NCBI RefSeq assembly: GCF_027812955.1 | Contig: NZ_JAPYZV010000002.1 | Location: 248,001 to 312,000 of the forward strand | Length of the DNA: 64,000 nt | From: Pedococcus sp. 5OH_020 | GTDB lineage: Bacteria > Actinomycetota > Actinomycetes > Actinomycetales > Dermatophilaceae | Direction: 5' to 3' | In this document: positions 57,047 through 64,000 of the stretch, piece after piece | How the letters are laid out: each line of letters begins with the position of its first letter | How positions within the stretch are numbered: position 1 is the stretch's first letter | The notes under the pieces: generated by a model | The model's input: the letters and a program-made list of their open reading frames with translations, nothing else | The model's database searches: none | Told to the model about the DNA's origin: nothing | Translations under genes and position numbers: made by a program

Positions 57047-57529
57047 ATGAGCGACGCCGAGAGCAGGGCCACCGCGGCACTCGTGGCGAGCGGTCTGGAG
57101 CACACGGTCACACGACACGGGCGAGTGCGCTCACTCGAGGAGGCGGCGGCGGCCCGAGGGGTCGCTCCCGCGCACATCATCAAGACCCTCGTCGTCCGCA
57201 GGGCGGAGGACGACTACCTGTTCGTCCTCGTCCCCGGCGACCGCGAGATCAGCTGGCCGAAGCTGCGCAGCCATCTCGGGGTCAACCGGATGTCGATGCC
57301 CGACGCTGAGACCGCCAAGGAGGTCACCGGCTACGAACGCGGGACCATCACTCCGTTCGGCTCGACGACGTCCTTGCCGGTCGTCGCGGACGCCACCATC
57401 CTCGGGCGGCAGGTGTCGATCGGGGCGGGAGCGCATGGCGTGGCCGCGACTGCGATGGCGGACGACATCGTGACCGTCCTCGACGCCGAGGTGGCAGACG
57501 TGACAGACCCGGCCGCGCTATCGGGCTGA
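57047..57529 (+). CDS. YbaK/EbsC family aminoacyl-tRNA deacylase
   Basis: A 160-residue Cys-tRNA(Pro)/prolyl-editing-type deacylase. Conserved features are the Lys in AHIIKTLVVRR, LVPGDREISW, the GTITPFG motif and a GAGAHGV loop. It would hydrolyse mischarged tRNA in the cytosol; specificity is not determined. ATG 57047 has TACGCT (57035-57040) 6 nt upstream, so leaderless initiation is likely. Divergent from the M20-hutF-hutI operon. Confidence 0.88.
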   Translation: MSDAESRATAALVASGLEHTVTRHGRVRSLEEAAAARGVAPAHIIKTLVVRRAEDDYLFVLVPGDREISWPKLRSHLGVNRMSMPDAETAKEVTGYERGTITPFGSTTSLPVVADATILGRQVSIGAGAHGVAATAMADDIVTVLDAEVADVTDPAALSG

Positions 57530-57542
57530 GCGGCCCGGCCCA

Positions 57543-57986
57543 CTACCTGCCCCTGTCCGTCACGACCTCCCAGGGCGCCACTGGTCCCGCCACCACGACG
57601 AACAGCGGATGCGGCTCGACGTCGATGACGTGGCCAAGCCCCTCGAGCCACTGGGGGCTTCGGGCCTGGAGCTTGCGCACGAGGTGCTGCCACTCGTGAG
57701 CGAGCTGCCCCGACGCCAAAGGCATCCGTTCTCCGAGGCCCATAGCCTCGACCTTCGAGGCGTCGTACCGGTAGCCGCGGCGTTCGGCTTCGCGAAGCAG
57801 CGCGGACAGGTAGTCCCCGACCGCGCGCGAGGGGTCGGCCACCTCTCGGAACCGGTGCAGCTGTGGGTGGTGCCGATAGCCTTTCGTGCGCCCCGCCAGC
57901 ACGGCTTGGGCGAGCAGGCCTTCCCGCCAGGCGGCGGTCAGCCCCTGCCGGTCCAGATACCGGGGGTGCAGGGACCACAGGCGCAT
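57543..57986 (-). CDS. Pyrimidine dimer DNA glycosylase-like protein
   Basis: A 147-residue protein matching the Pyr_excise family by its N-terminus MRLWSLHPRYLDRQGLTAAW, then EGLLAQAVLAGRTKGYRHHP and HEWQHLVRKLQ. Related phage enzymes (T4 endonuclease V) excise UV photodimers, but most bacterial members are uncharacterised, so the activity is inferred. ATG 57986 has CAGTAT (57993-57998, minus strand) 6 nt upstream. It sits downstream of hutU but with its own probable promoter. Confidence 0.8.
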   Translation of the reverse strand: MRLWSLHPRYLDRQGLTAAWREGLLAQAVLAGRTKGYRHHPQLHRFREVADPSRAVGDYLSALLREAERRGYRYDASKVEAMGLGERMPLASGQLAHEWQHLVRKLQARSPQWLEGLGHVIDVEPHPLFVVVAGPVAPWEVVTDRGR

Positions 57987-58101
57987 GGCGCCATACTGCC
58001 GTGACTGGTGCACGCCCGCCGGCTGGGCACCGCCGGAGGCCCGGCGCGCTCGCGCACCGACCCGCCTCCCCAGCCCGAGGCGGCCATCCGGATGGGGGGA
58101 C

Positions 58102-59757
58102 TCAGCTCTCCTGCATCGGGATCCGCACCCCGTGCTCGCGTGCAGTGCGCTCGGCGATGTCGTAGCCCGCGTCGACGTGGCGGATGACCCCCATCGCGGG
58201 GTCGTTCGTGAGCACCCGCGCGAGCTTCTGGGCAGCGAGCTCGGTGCCGTCGGCCAGCGACACCTGACCGGCGTGGAGGGAGCGACCGATGCCGACCCCG
58301 CCACCGTGGTGGATGGAGACCCACGACGCGCCCGAGGAGGTGTTGACCAGCGCGTTCAGCAGCGGCCAGTCGGCGATGGCGTCCGACCCGTCGAGCATGG
58401 ACTCCGTCTCGCGGTAGGGGCTCGCGACGGAGCCGGTGTCGAGGTGGTCGCGCCCGATGACGATCGGAGCCGCGACGGCACCGGTCCGGACCAGCTCGTT
58501 GAAGGCCAGACCCGCCTTGTCCCGCTCCCCCTGGCCGAGCCAGCAGATGCGAGCCGGCAGTCCCTGGAAGGCGATCCGCTCCTGCGCGCCCCTGATCCAC
58601 TTGTGCAGCCGGTCGTTGTCGGGGAACAGCTCGAGGACGGCCTGGTCCGTCGCGGCGATGTCGCGCGGGTCACCCGACAGGGCCGCCCAGCGGAAGGGGC
58701 CCTTGCCCTCGCAGAACAGCGGACGGATGTAGGCCGGGACGAACCCCGGGAACTCGAAGGCCCGGTCGTAGCCGCCCTGGCGCGCCTCGTCGCGGATGGA
58801 GTTGCCGTAGTCGAAGACCTCGGCGCCGGCGTCCTGGAACTCCACCATCGCCTGCACGTGCCTGGCCATCGACTCGCGCGCCCGGTCGGTGAACTCCTCG
58901 GGCTTCTTCTCCGCGTACTCGTGCCAGTCCCCGAGGTCGATGCCTTCGGGAAGGTACGAGAGGGGGTCGTGCGCGGACGTCTGGTCGGTGACGATGTCGA
59001 TCGGCACACCGCGGCGCAGCAGCTCGGGGAAGATCTCGGCGGCGTTGCCCACCACCCCGACCGACCAGGCGCGGCGCTCGTTCTTGGCGGCCACCGCCTT
59101 CTCGATCGCCTCGTCCAGGTCGGCAGCGACGTCGTCGAGGTACCGGTGCTCGACCCGACGCCGCAGCCTCGACTCGTCCACGTCGACGATCAGGCAGGCG
59201 CCTTCGTTCATGGTCACCGCCAACGGCTGCGCTCCCCCCATACCGCCGCAGCCGCCGGTGAGGGTGAGGGTGCCCGCCAACGTGCCGCCGAAGCGCTTCT
59301 CCGCGACCGCCGCGAACGTCTCGTAGGTGCCCTGGACGATGCCCTGCGTACCGATGTAGATCCACGAGCCGGCCGTCATCTGGCCGTACATCGTGAGGCC
59401 GAGGTGCTCCAACCGGCGGAACTCGGGCCAGGTGGCCCAGTCACCGACGAGGTTGGAGTTGGCGATGAGCACCCGGGGCGCCCACTCGTGCGTCTGCATG
59501 ACGCCCACCGGGCGTCCGCTCTGGACGAGCATCGTCTCGTCCTGCTTGAGCTTCGTCAGGGTGCGGACCATCGCGTCGAAGGACTTCCAGTCCCGGGCGG
59601 CGCGACCCGTGCCGCCGTAGACCACGAGGTCGTCAGGGCGTTCGGCGTTCTCGGGGTCGAGGTTGTTCATGAGCATCCGCAGCGGAGCCTCGGCACCCCA
59701 GTGCTGAGCCGTGAGCGTGGTGCCGCGAGGGGCGCGGACGGGGCGAGCGCCTTCCAT
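58102..59757 (-). CDS. hutU: Urocanate hydratase
   Basis: A 551-residue NAD+-dependent enzyme converting urocanate to imidazolone-propionate. NAD site [29 protein letters not shown] and the active-site region [13 protein letters not shown] are all present; length is normal. The ATG has GGGAAGGA upstream. It is 77 bp after hutH on the same strand; the two form one transcription unit. Confidence 0.97.
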   Translation of the reverse strand: MEGARPVRAPRGTTLTAQHWGAEAPLRMLMNNLDPENAERPDDLVVYGGTGRAARDWKSFDAMVRTLTKLKQDETMLVQSGRPVGVMQTHEWAPRVLIANSNLVGDWATWPEFRRLEHLGLTMYGQMTAGSWIYIGTQGIVQGTYETFAAVAEKRFGGTLAGTLTLTGGCGGMGGAQPLAVTMNEGACLIVDVDESRLRRRVEHRYLDDVAADLDEAIEKAVAAKNERRAWSVGVVGNAAEIFPELLRRGVPIDIVTDQTSAHDPLSYLPEGIDLGDWHEYAEKKPEEFTDRARESMARHVQAMVEFQDAGAEVFDYGNSIRDEARQGGYDRAFEFPGFVPAYIRPLFCEGKGPFRWAALSGDPRDIAATDQAVLELFPDNDRLHKWIRGAQERIAFQGLPARICWLGQGERDKAGLAFNELVRTGAVAAPIVIGRDHLDTGSVASPYRETESMLDGSDAIADWPLLNALVNTSSGASWVSIHHGGGVGIGRSLHAGQVSLADGTELAAQKLARVLTNDPAMGVIRHVDAGYDIAERTAREHGVRIPMQES

Positions 59758-59834
59758 TTTCGTCGTCCTTCCTGGGTGGGGGTACTGGGGTGGGGCGGGT
59801 GGTGGGTCGGGGTTGGTGCGGTATGGCGGGTGGG

Positions 59835-61400
59835 TCAGCTGAGGGGGCCGGTGACGGACTCCGCGGCGGCGACGACTGCCCCGGAGGCGACCAGCTGGAC
59901 AGCTGTCTCGATCTCGGGTGCCAGGAACCGGTCCGGTCCGGGTGCCGGCGCTCCCGCCTCGCGCAGCGCCCTTACGACGGCAGCCGTCGCGGGGGCGGGC
60001 TCCAGCGGTGCCCGCAGCTCCAGGGCCCGAGCTGCGGTGAGGAGCTCGACGGCCAGGACTCGGGTGAGGCCGTCGACCGACCGGCGAAGCTTCCGAGCGG
60101 CGGACCAGCCCATCGAGACGTGGTCCTCCTGCATCGCGCTCGAGGGGATGGAGTCCACTGAGGCGGGTGCTGCCAGCCGCTTGAGCTCCGAGACGATCGC
60201 CGCCTGGGTGTACTGCGCGATCATGTGGCCGCTGTCCACGCCGGGGTCGTCGGCCAGGAACGCGTTGAGCCCGTGGTTGCGGGAGGCGTCGAGGAAGCGG
60301 TCGGTACGACGCTCGCTGATGGAGGCCAGGTCGGCCGCGACGATCGCGAGGAAGTCGAGCACATACGCCACCGGGGCGCCGTGGAAGTTGCCGTTGGACT
60401 CCACCCGGCCGTCGAGGGTGACGACCGGGTTGTCCACCGCCGAGGCGAGCTCATAGCCGGCCACCCGGGCGGCGTACTCCACGGTGTCCCGGACGGCGCC
60501 GGCCACCTGCGGCGAGCAGCGCAGCGAGTAGGCGTCCTGGACGCGGGTGCAGGCCTGCGGGTCGCGATGGCTCTCACGAATCCCGCTGTCCCGCATGAGC
60601 GAGCGCAGGTTCTTCGCCGACAGCGCCTGGCCCGGCTGGGGCCGCAGGTCGTGCAGGTCGGCCTGGAAGACGTCGTCGGTGCCAAGCTGCCCTTCCACGC
60701 TCATGGCAGCGGTGATGTCGGCGACGGTGAGCAGCCGGCGCAGGTCCGTGATGGCGAGGACGAGCTGCCCGAGCATCCCGTCGGTGCCGTTGATGAGGGC
60801 CAGACCCTCCTTCTCACGCAGCTCGACCGGGGTGATCCCCGCCGCGGCGTACGCCTGGGCCGTCGGCATGCGCTCTCCGCTCGCGTCCCGGACGACGCCC
60901 TCGCCCATCAGCGCCAGAGCACAGTGCGACAGGGGCGCGAGGTCGCCGGAGCAGCCGAGTGAGCCGTACTCGTGGACGACGGGAGTGATGCCGGCGTTCA
61001 GGGTCGCCAGATAGGTCAGCAGCGTCTCCTCGCGGATGCCCGTCCGGCCGGTGGCGAGGGTGGAGATGCGCAGGAGCATGAGCGCCCGCACGACCTCGCG
61101 CTCGACCTCCGGTCCGGACCCGGCCGCGTGCGAGCGCACGAGCGAGCGTTGCAGCTGCGCCCGCAGCTCGACCGGGATGTGTCGGGTCGCCAGGGCACCG
61201 AAGCCGGTGGACACGCCGTAGTGCGGCTGGTCGTCGTCGGCGAGGGCCTCGACCACCGAGCGGCTACGGCGCACCTCGGTGAGTGCGTCCGCGGCCAGCT
61301 CGACGTGGGAGTCGTGCCGGGCCACGGCCACGACGTCGTCGAAGCTGAGCGCGCCGACGCCTACGGTGACGGTTCGCGCGGTGAGGGCGGTGGTGGTCAT
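59835..61400 (-). CDS. hutH: Histidine ammonia-lyase
   Basis: A 521-residue lyase deaminating histidine to urocanate. The MIO prosthetic group forms from a tripeptide within [14 protein letters not shown]; here it is Cys150-Ser151-Gly152 rather than the common Ala-Ser-Gly. Other features: [10 protein letters not shown] (active-site Tyr) and [21 protein letters not shown] 61400 has GGAGGC immediately upstream. First gene of the hutH-hutU unit; an operator candidate and a long hairpin lie upstream. Confidence 0.96.
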   Translation of the reverse strand: MTTTALTARTVTVGVGALSFDDVVAVARHDSHVELAADALTEVRRSRSVVEALADDDQPHYGVSTGFGALATRHIPVELRAQLQRSLVRSHAAGSGPEVEREVVRALMLLRISTLATGRTGIREETLLTYLATLNAGITPVVHEYGSLGCSGDLAPLSHCALALMGEGVVRDASGERMPTAQAYAAAGITPVELREKEGLALINGTDGMLGQLVLAITDLRRLLTVADITAAMSVEGQLGTDDVFQADLHDLRPQPGQALSAKNLRSLMRDSGIRESHRDPQACTRVQDAYSLRCSPQVAGAVRDTVEYAARVAGYELASAVDNPVVTLDGRVESNGNFHGAPVAYVLDFLAIVAADLASISERRTDRFLDASRNHGLNAFLADDPGVDSGHMIAQYTQAAIVSELKRLAAPASVDSIPSSAMQEDHVSMGWSAARKLRRSVDGLTRVLAVELLTAARALELRAPLEPAPATAAVVRALREAGAPAPGPDRFLAPEIETAVQLVASGAVVAAAESVTGPLS

Positions 61401-61418
61401 GCCTCCATTGCAGCGGAC

Positions 61419-61453
61419 GTATGCCGCCCGCGTGAGTCGCGCGGGCGGCATAC
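61419..61453 (-). terminator. 35-bp perfect dyad between the tct-usp operon and hutH
   Basis: GTATGCCGCCCGCG (61419-61432), 7-nt loop, CGCGGGCGGCATAC (61440-61453): a perfect 14-bp stem. It follows the universal stress protein stop (61525) by about 70 nt and precedes the hutH ATG by 18 nt. It is probably the terminator of the tctC-tctB-tctA-usp operon, but its closeness to hutH means it could also act as a hutH leader element or operator. Confidence 0.6.
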
Positions 61454-61454
61454 C

Positions 61455-61470
61455 GTCTCAGATGGGAGAC
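61455..61470 (-). promoter_or_regulatory. Candidate hut operator, site 1
   Basis: GTCTCAGATGGGAGAC (61455-61470), with GTCTC...GAGAC inverted ends, 55-70 nt before the hutH start and adjacent to the 35-bp dyad. Similar to GTCTGGAATAGGAGAC before the M20-hutF-hutI operon (12 of 16 identical). A shared regulator of the two hut units would explain the match. Confidence 0.5.
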
Positions 61471-61524
61471 AGGCGGAAGGCCCGCCTCCAGCCGCCGAGC
61501 GTAGCCGTCCCGGTCGTCGGAACC

Positions 61525-61917
61525 TCAGGCCGGCTTGACGGCCAGGACCGGGCACGCTGCGTCCAGGAGGATGCGCTGCGCGCTCGAGCCGAGCAGGAGC
61601 TTGCCCACCGGCGAGCGGTGTCGGAGCCCGATCACGATGACCGAGGCGTCCACCTCGCCGGCGACCTCGAGCAGCACCTCCGAAGGGTCGTTGCCCTCCT
61701 CGATCCGGCGCACCTCGGACGTCAGCCCGAGCTCGTCGAGGTCACGCCGGACCCTGGCGAGCTCACCCTCACCCGCTCGGTGCGCGTCCGCCAGTACGTC
61801 GTCGCGCGACATGTTGACGACGAGCAGCGGCTCCTCGCGCCGCCGCGCCTCCGCCACCCCGGCCGTCAGGGCCGCCTCACCGAACGGGTTCGGGACGAAC
61901 CCCACGAGCACAGTCAT
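61525..61917 (-). CDS. Universal stress protein (UspA family)
   Basis: A 130-residue Usp-fold protein with the ATP-binding pattern [24 protein letters not shown] (G-2x-G-9x-G-S type) and a final CPVLAVKP. The N-terminal strand is [17 protein letters not shown]. It starts on the tctA stop (ATGA overlap), so it is the last gene of the tct operon; a role in regulating or protecting transport is possible but untested. Confidence 0.9.
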   Translation of the reverse strand: MTVLVGFVPNPFGEAALTAGVAEARRREEPLLVVNMSRDDVLADAHRAGEGELARVRRDLDELGLTSEVRRIEEGNDPSEVLLEVAGEVDASVIVIGLRHRSPVGKLLLGSSAQRILLDAACPVLAVKPA

Positions 61918-63416
61918 GCTGCTGCCTCCGATCGACGGGTGCGGACGAGCGCCTTGGCCAGGAGTGGCCAGACCAGGACGAGGACGACGACGCCGTACGC
62001 CACCCACGACACCGGCCCGCCCAGGAGGCCCGACAGGTCCCCGCCCGACAGCTGCAGCGACTGTCGCCCGGTCCGCTCGGCGAGCCGGCCGAGGATGACG
62101 CCGACGATGAGCGGCAGGACGGGAAGCCCGAACCGGCGCATCGCGAACCCCAGGAGCCCGAGGGCCAGCAGGAGGAAGAGGTCGAACGGTTGGGCGTTCA
62201 CCGCGTATGCACCCATCGACGCGAAGAAGAGGATGCCCGCATAGAGGTACGGCCGGGGGATCTGGAGCAGCTTCGCCCACGCCGGCGCCAGCGGAAGGTT
62301 GAGCACCAGCAGCAGGGTGTTGCCGATGAAGAGGCTCGCGATGAGGGCCCAGACGAGCCTGGGCTCCTTCGTCAGCAGCAGTGGGCCGGGCTCGATGCCG
62401 TACCCCTGGAGGGCGGCCAGCATGATCGCCGCCGTGGCGTTGGTCGGCAGGCCGAGCGCGAGCATCGGCACGAGGGTGCCCGCGGCGGAGGCGTTGTTCG
62501 CGGCCTCCGGACCGGCGACGCCTTCGATGGCGCCCTTGCCGAACTCCTCCGGATGCTTGGAGAGCTTCTTCTCCGTCATGTACGACAGCACCGTGGGGAT
62601 CTCGGCGCCGCCGGCCGGGATGGCGCCGAAGGGGAACCCCAGCACGGTGCCGCGCAGCCAGGGCTTCCACGACCGTCGCCAGTCGCTGCGGCCCATCCAC
62701 GGCTGTCCCACCGGGATGACCTCGGCTGCCTTGTGCCGTAGGTGCGCTGCCACCCACAGTGCCTCTCCCACGGCGAAGATGCCCACGGCCACCACCACGA
62801 CGTCGATGCCGTCGGCGAGCTGCGGGATGCCCATGGTGAGCCGCTGCTGGCCGGTGACGAAGTCGATGCCGACGATGCTGATCGTGAGCCCGACGAGCAG
62901 CGCGGCGAACCCGCGAAGCCTGGACGACCCCAGGACCGCGGTCACACCGGTGAACGCCACGAGGATGATCGCGAAGTACTCCGGAGCTCCCAGGCTGATG
63001 GCGAACTTCACGACCTGCGGCATGACGAGGACGATCAGCATGGTGCCGATGGTGCCCGCGATGAACGACCCGATCGCCGAGGTCGCGAGCGCCTGAGCGG
63101 CGCGTCCGGCCTTGGCCATCTTGTTGCCCTCGATGGCAGTGACGACCGAGGACGACTCACCGGGGGTGTTGAGCAGGATGGAGGTGGTCGAGCCGCCGTA
63201 CATGCCGCCGTAGAAGATGCCGGCGAACAGGATCATCGCCTGGGTGGGGTGCATCCCGTAGGTGATGGGCAGCAGGAGCGCGACCGTCATCGCGGGACCG
63301 ATGCCGGGAAGTACGCCCACGCCCGTGCCGACAGTCACGCCGAGGAGCGCCAGCGCGAGGTTGAGCGGCGTCAGGACGTCGCCGAAGCCGGTGAGCAGGT
63401 GGTTGAGGTTGTCCAT
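61914..63416 (-). CDS. tctA: Tripartite tricarboxylate transporter, large membrane subunit TctA
   Basis: A 500-residue membrane protein with about 11-12 helices. The family signature [19 protein letters not shown] occurs near residue 33, with [20 protein letters not shown] and the second repeat [19 protein letters not shown]. It is energised by ion gradients and takes up carboxylates delivered by TctC; the substrate is unknown. It abuts tctB by a 1-nt overlap and usp by 4 nt. Confidence 0.95.
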   Translation of the reverse strand: MDNLNHLLTGFGDVLTPLNLALALLGVTVGTGVGVLPGIGPAMTVALLLPITYGMHPTQAMILFAGIFYGGMYGGSTTSILLNTPGESSSVVTAIEGNKMAKAGRAAQALATSAIGSFIAGTIGTMLIVLVMPQVVKFAISLGAPEYFAIILVAFTGVTAVLGSSRLRGFAALLVGLTISIVGIDFVTGQQRLTMGIPQLADGIDVVVVAVGIFAVGEALWVAAHLRHKAAEVIPVGQPWMGRSDWRRSWKPWLRGTVLGFPFGAIPAGGAEIPTVLSYMTEKKLSKHPEEFGKGAIEGVAGPEAANNASAAGTLVPMLALGLPTNATAAIMLAALQGYGIEPGPLLLTKEPRLVWALIASLFIGNTLLLVLNLPLAPAWAKLLQIPRPYLYAGILFFASMGAYAVNAQPFDLFLLLALGLLGFAMRRFGLPVLPLIVGVILGRLAERTGRQSLQLSGGDLSGLLGGPVSWVAYGVVVLVLVWPLLAKALVRTRRSEAAA

Positions 63417-63931
63417 CAGAGAATCCCCTGGAGGATGCCGGCCGGGAGGTTGACTCCCAGGCCGATGGCGAAGGCGTAGAACGTCGCCAGGGAGAGGGCG
63501 ATGCCGATGGCCAGGCCGCGGAGGTGGTGGCGGTTCCCGAGGGCGAAGGCGCTGCCCCAGAAGAGGACCGAGCCGCTGATGACCCAGCCGAGCGGCTGGA
63601 TGAGCAGCGCGTTCAGGACGAACGCGGCGGCCAGCATGACGATGGTCTTCCAGTCCGCTCGGGTGGAGAGGTCGACGTCCTCGCCGGCCTCCTCCTCCCC
63701 GCGGCCGCCGCGGGCGACATCCACGGCGTACAGCACCGCGACCACGACCAGGAGCACGCCGAGCAGGATGGGGACCGGGCGGGGACCGATGGGGTCGTTG
63801 CTGCTCGACGCCGCGCCGATGCGGCTCGCGTCGACCAGGACGAACACGCCCAGAAGGCCGAGGGCCGTGCACAGCCCGAACTGTGCGCGGTCCCTCACCC
63901 CCGTCATGACGCTGGGACGGTGGTCGGTCAT
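63416..63931 (-). CDS. tctB: Tripartite tricarboxylate transporter, small membrane subunit TctB
   Basis: A 171-residue protein with about four transmembrane helices (near 18-36, 50-68, 98-118 and 125-165), typical of TctB, including the [17 protein letters not shown] segment and a C-terminal [13 protein letters not shown]. It forms the membrane complex with TctA. Its ATG overlaps the tctC stop by 4 nt. Confidence 0.9.
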   Translation of the reverse strand: MTDHRPSVMTGVRDRAQFGLCTALGLLGVFVLVDASRIGAASSSNDPIGPRPVPILLGVLLVVVAVLYAVDVARGGRGEEEAGEDVDLSTRADWKTIVMLAAAFVLNALLIQPLGWVISGSVLFWGSAFALGNRHHLRGLAIGIALSLATFYAFAIGLGVNLPAGILQGIL

Positions 63932-64000
63932 GCCAGACCGAGCTGCTTGAGGATCGTCGCGACGTCGGAGTCCTGCTGCTTCAGGAACGCGCCGAACTCG
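63928..64000 (-). CDS. tctC: Tripartite tricarboxylate transporter substrate-binding protein TctC (C-terminal fragment)
   Basis: Only the last 23 residues are in the window ([20 protein letters not shown] then GLA), matching the C-terminal pattern of TctC/BugT-type extracytoplasmic solute receptors (F..F...E......LK..GL). The rest lies beyond the right edge. As the first gene of the operon it would bind the substrate at the cell surface and present it to TctA-TctB. Confidence 0.8.
   Translation of the reverse strand, partial: EFGAFLKQQDSDVATILKQLGLA

Overview
The window reads as chromosomal backbone of a GC-rich actinobacterium, most likely a Micrococcales member near Intrasporangiaceae or Dermatophilaceae. 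This is inferred from base composition, a small-PurL/PurQ/PurS purine pathway, F420-type enzymes (an LLM-class oxidoreductase and a deazaflavin nitroreductase-like protein), an HspR/HAIR heat-shock operon, class II aldolase, a HelD-type RNA polymerase motor, and many genes whose start codon lies 6-8 nt after a -10 hexamer (leaderless transcripts). I see no tRNA, rRNA, insertion sequence, prophage or CRISPR array.

Layout. 0-4 kb: purM, purF and two membrane proteins. 4-8 kb: a SigK-type island (molybdopterin oxidoreductase, fasciclin lipoprotein, sigK, rskA) with matching extracytoplasmic-sigma promoters ahead of the first two genes. 8-12.4 kb: redox and metabolic enzymes. 12.6-22 kb: purL-purQ-purS, NAD(P)HX repair dehydratase, purC, an MFS exporter behind a MerR-type promoter, and purD. 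22-28.6 kb: two related LuxR-tailed regulators flanking a HelD-like ATPase and purA, plus a 24-bp tandem repeat array. 28.6-36.8 kb: fba, an acetyltransferase, an RNA methyltransferase, DedA, an ABC exporter, LemA, pyrE, an SDR and xthA.

36.8-47.5 kb: a GH13 enzyme, then the proteostasis block: clpB and the dnaK-grpE-dnaJ-hspR operon, with one HAIR operator before clpB and two before dnaK. 47.5-53.2 kb: a divergent EF-G paralogue and a thiamine-precursor ECF transporter (YkoE plus a fused ATPase-ATPase-transmembrane protein) under a TPP riboswitch. 53.2-61.4 kb: histidine utilisation in two units, hutH-hutU and M20 amidohydrolase-hutF-hutI. They share a candidate 16-bp operator, and the M20 enzyme is placed to perform the last step in the absence of hutG here. 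61.5-64 kb: a tripartite tricarboxylate transporter operon (tctC partial, tctB, tctA) ending in a universal stress protein.

The genes belong to known families. The less ordinary content is regulatory: paired SigK-like promoters, the shared hut operator, an orphan MerR-type promoter, palindromes before a LuxR-tailed regulator, a probable CTG start codon, and pervasive leaderless architecture. All operator and promoter calls were made by eye and are hypotheses.
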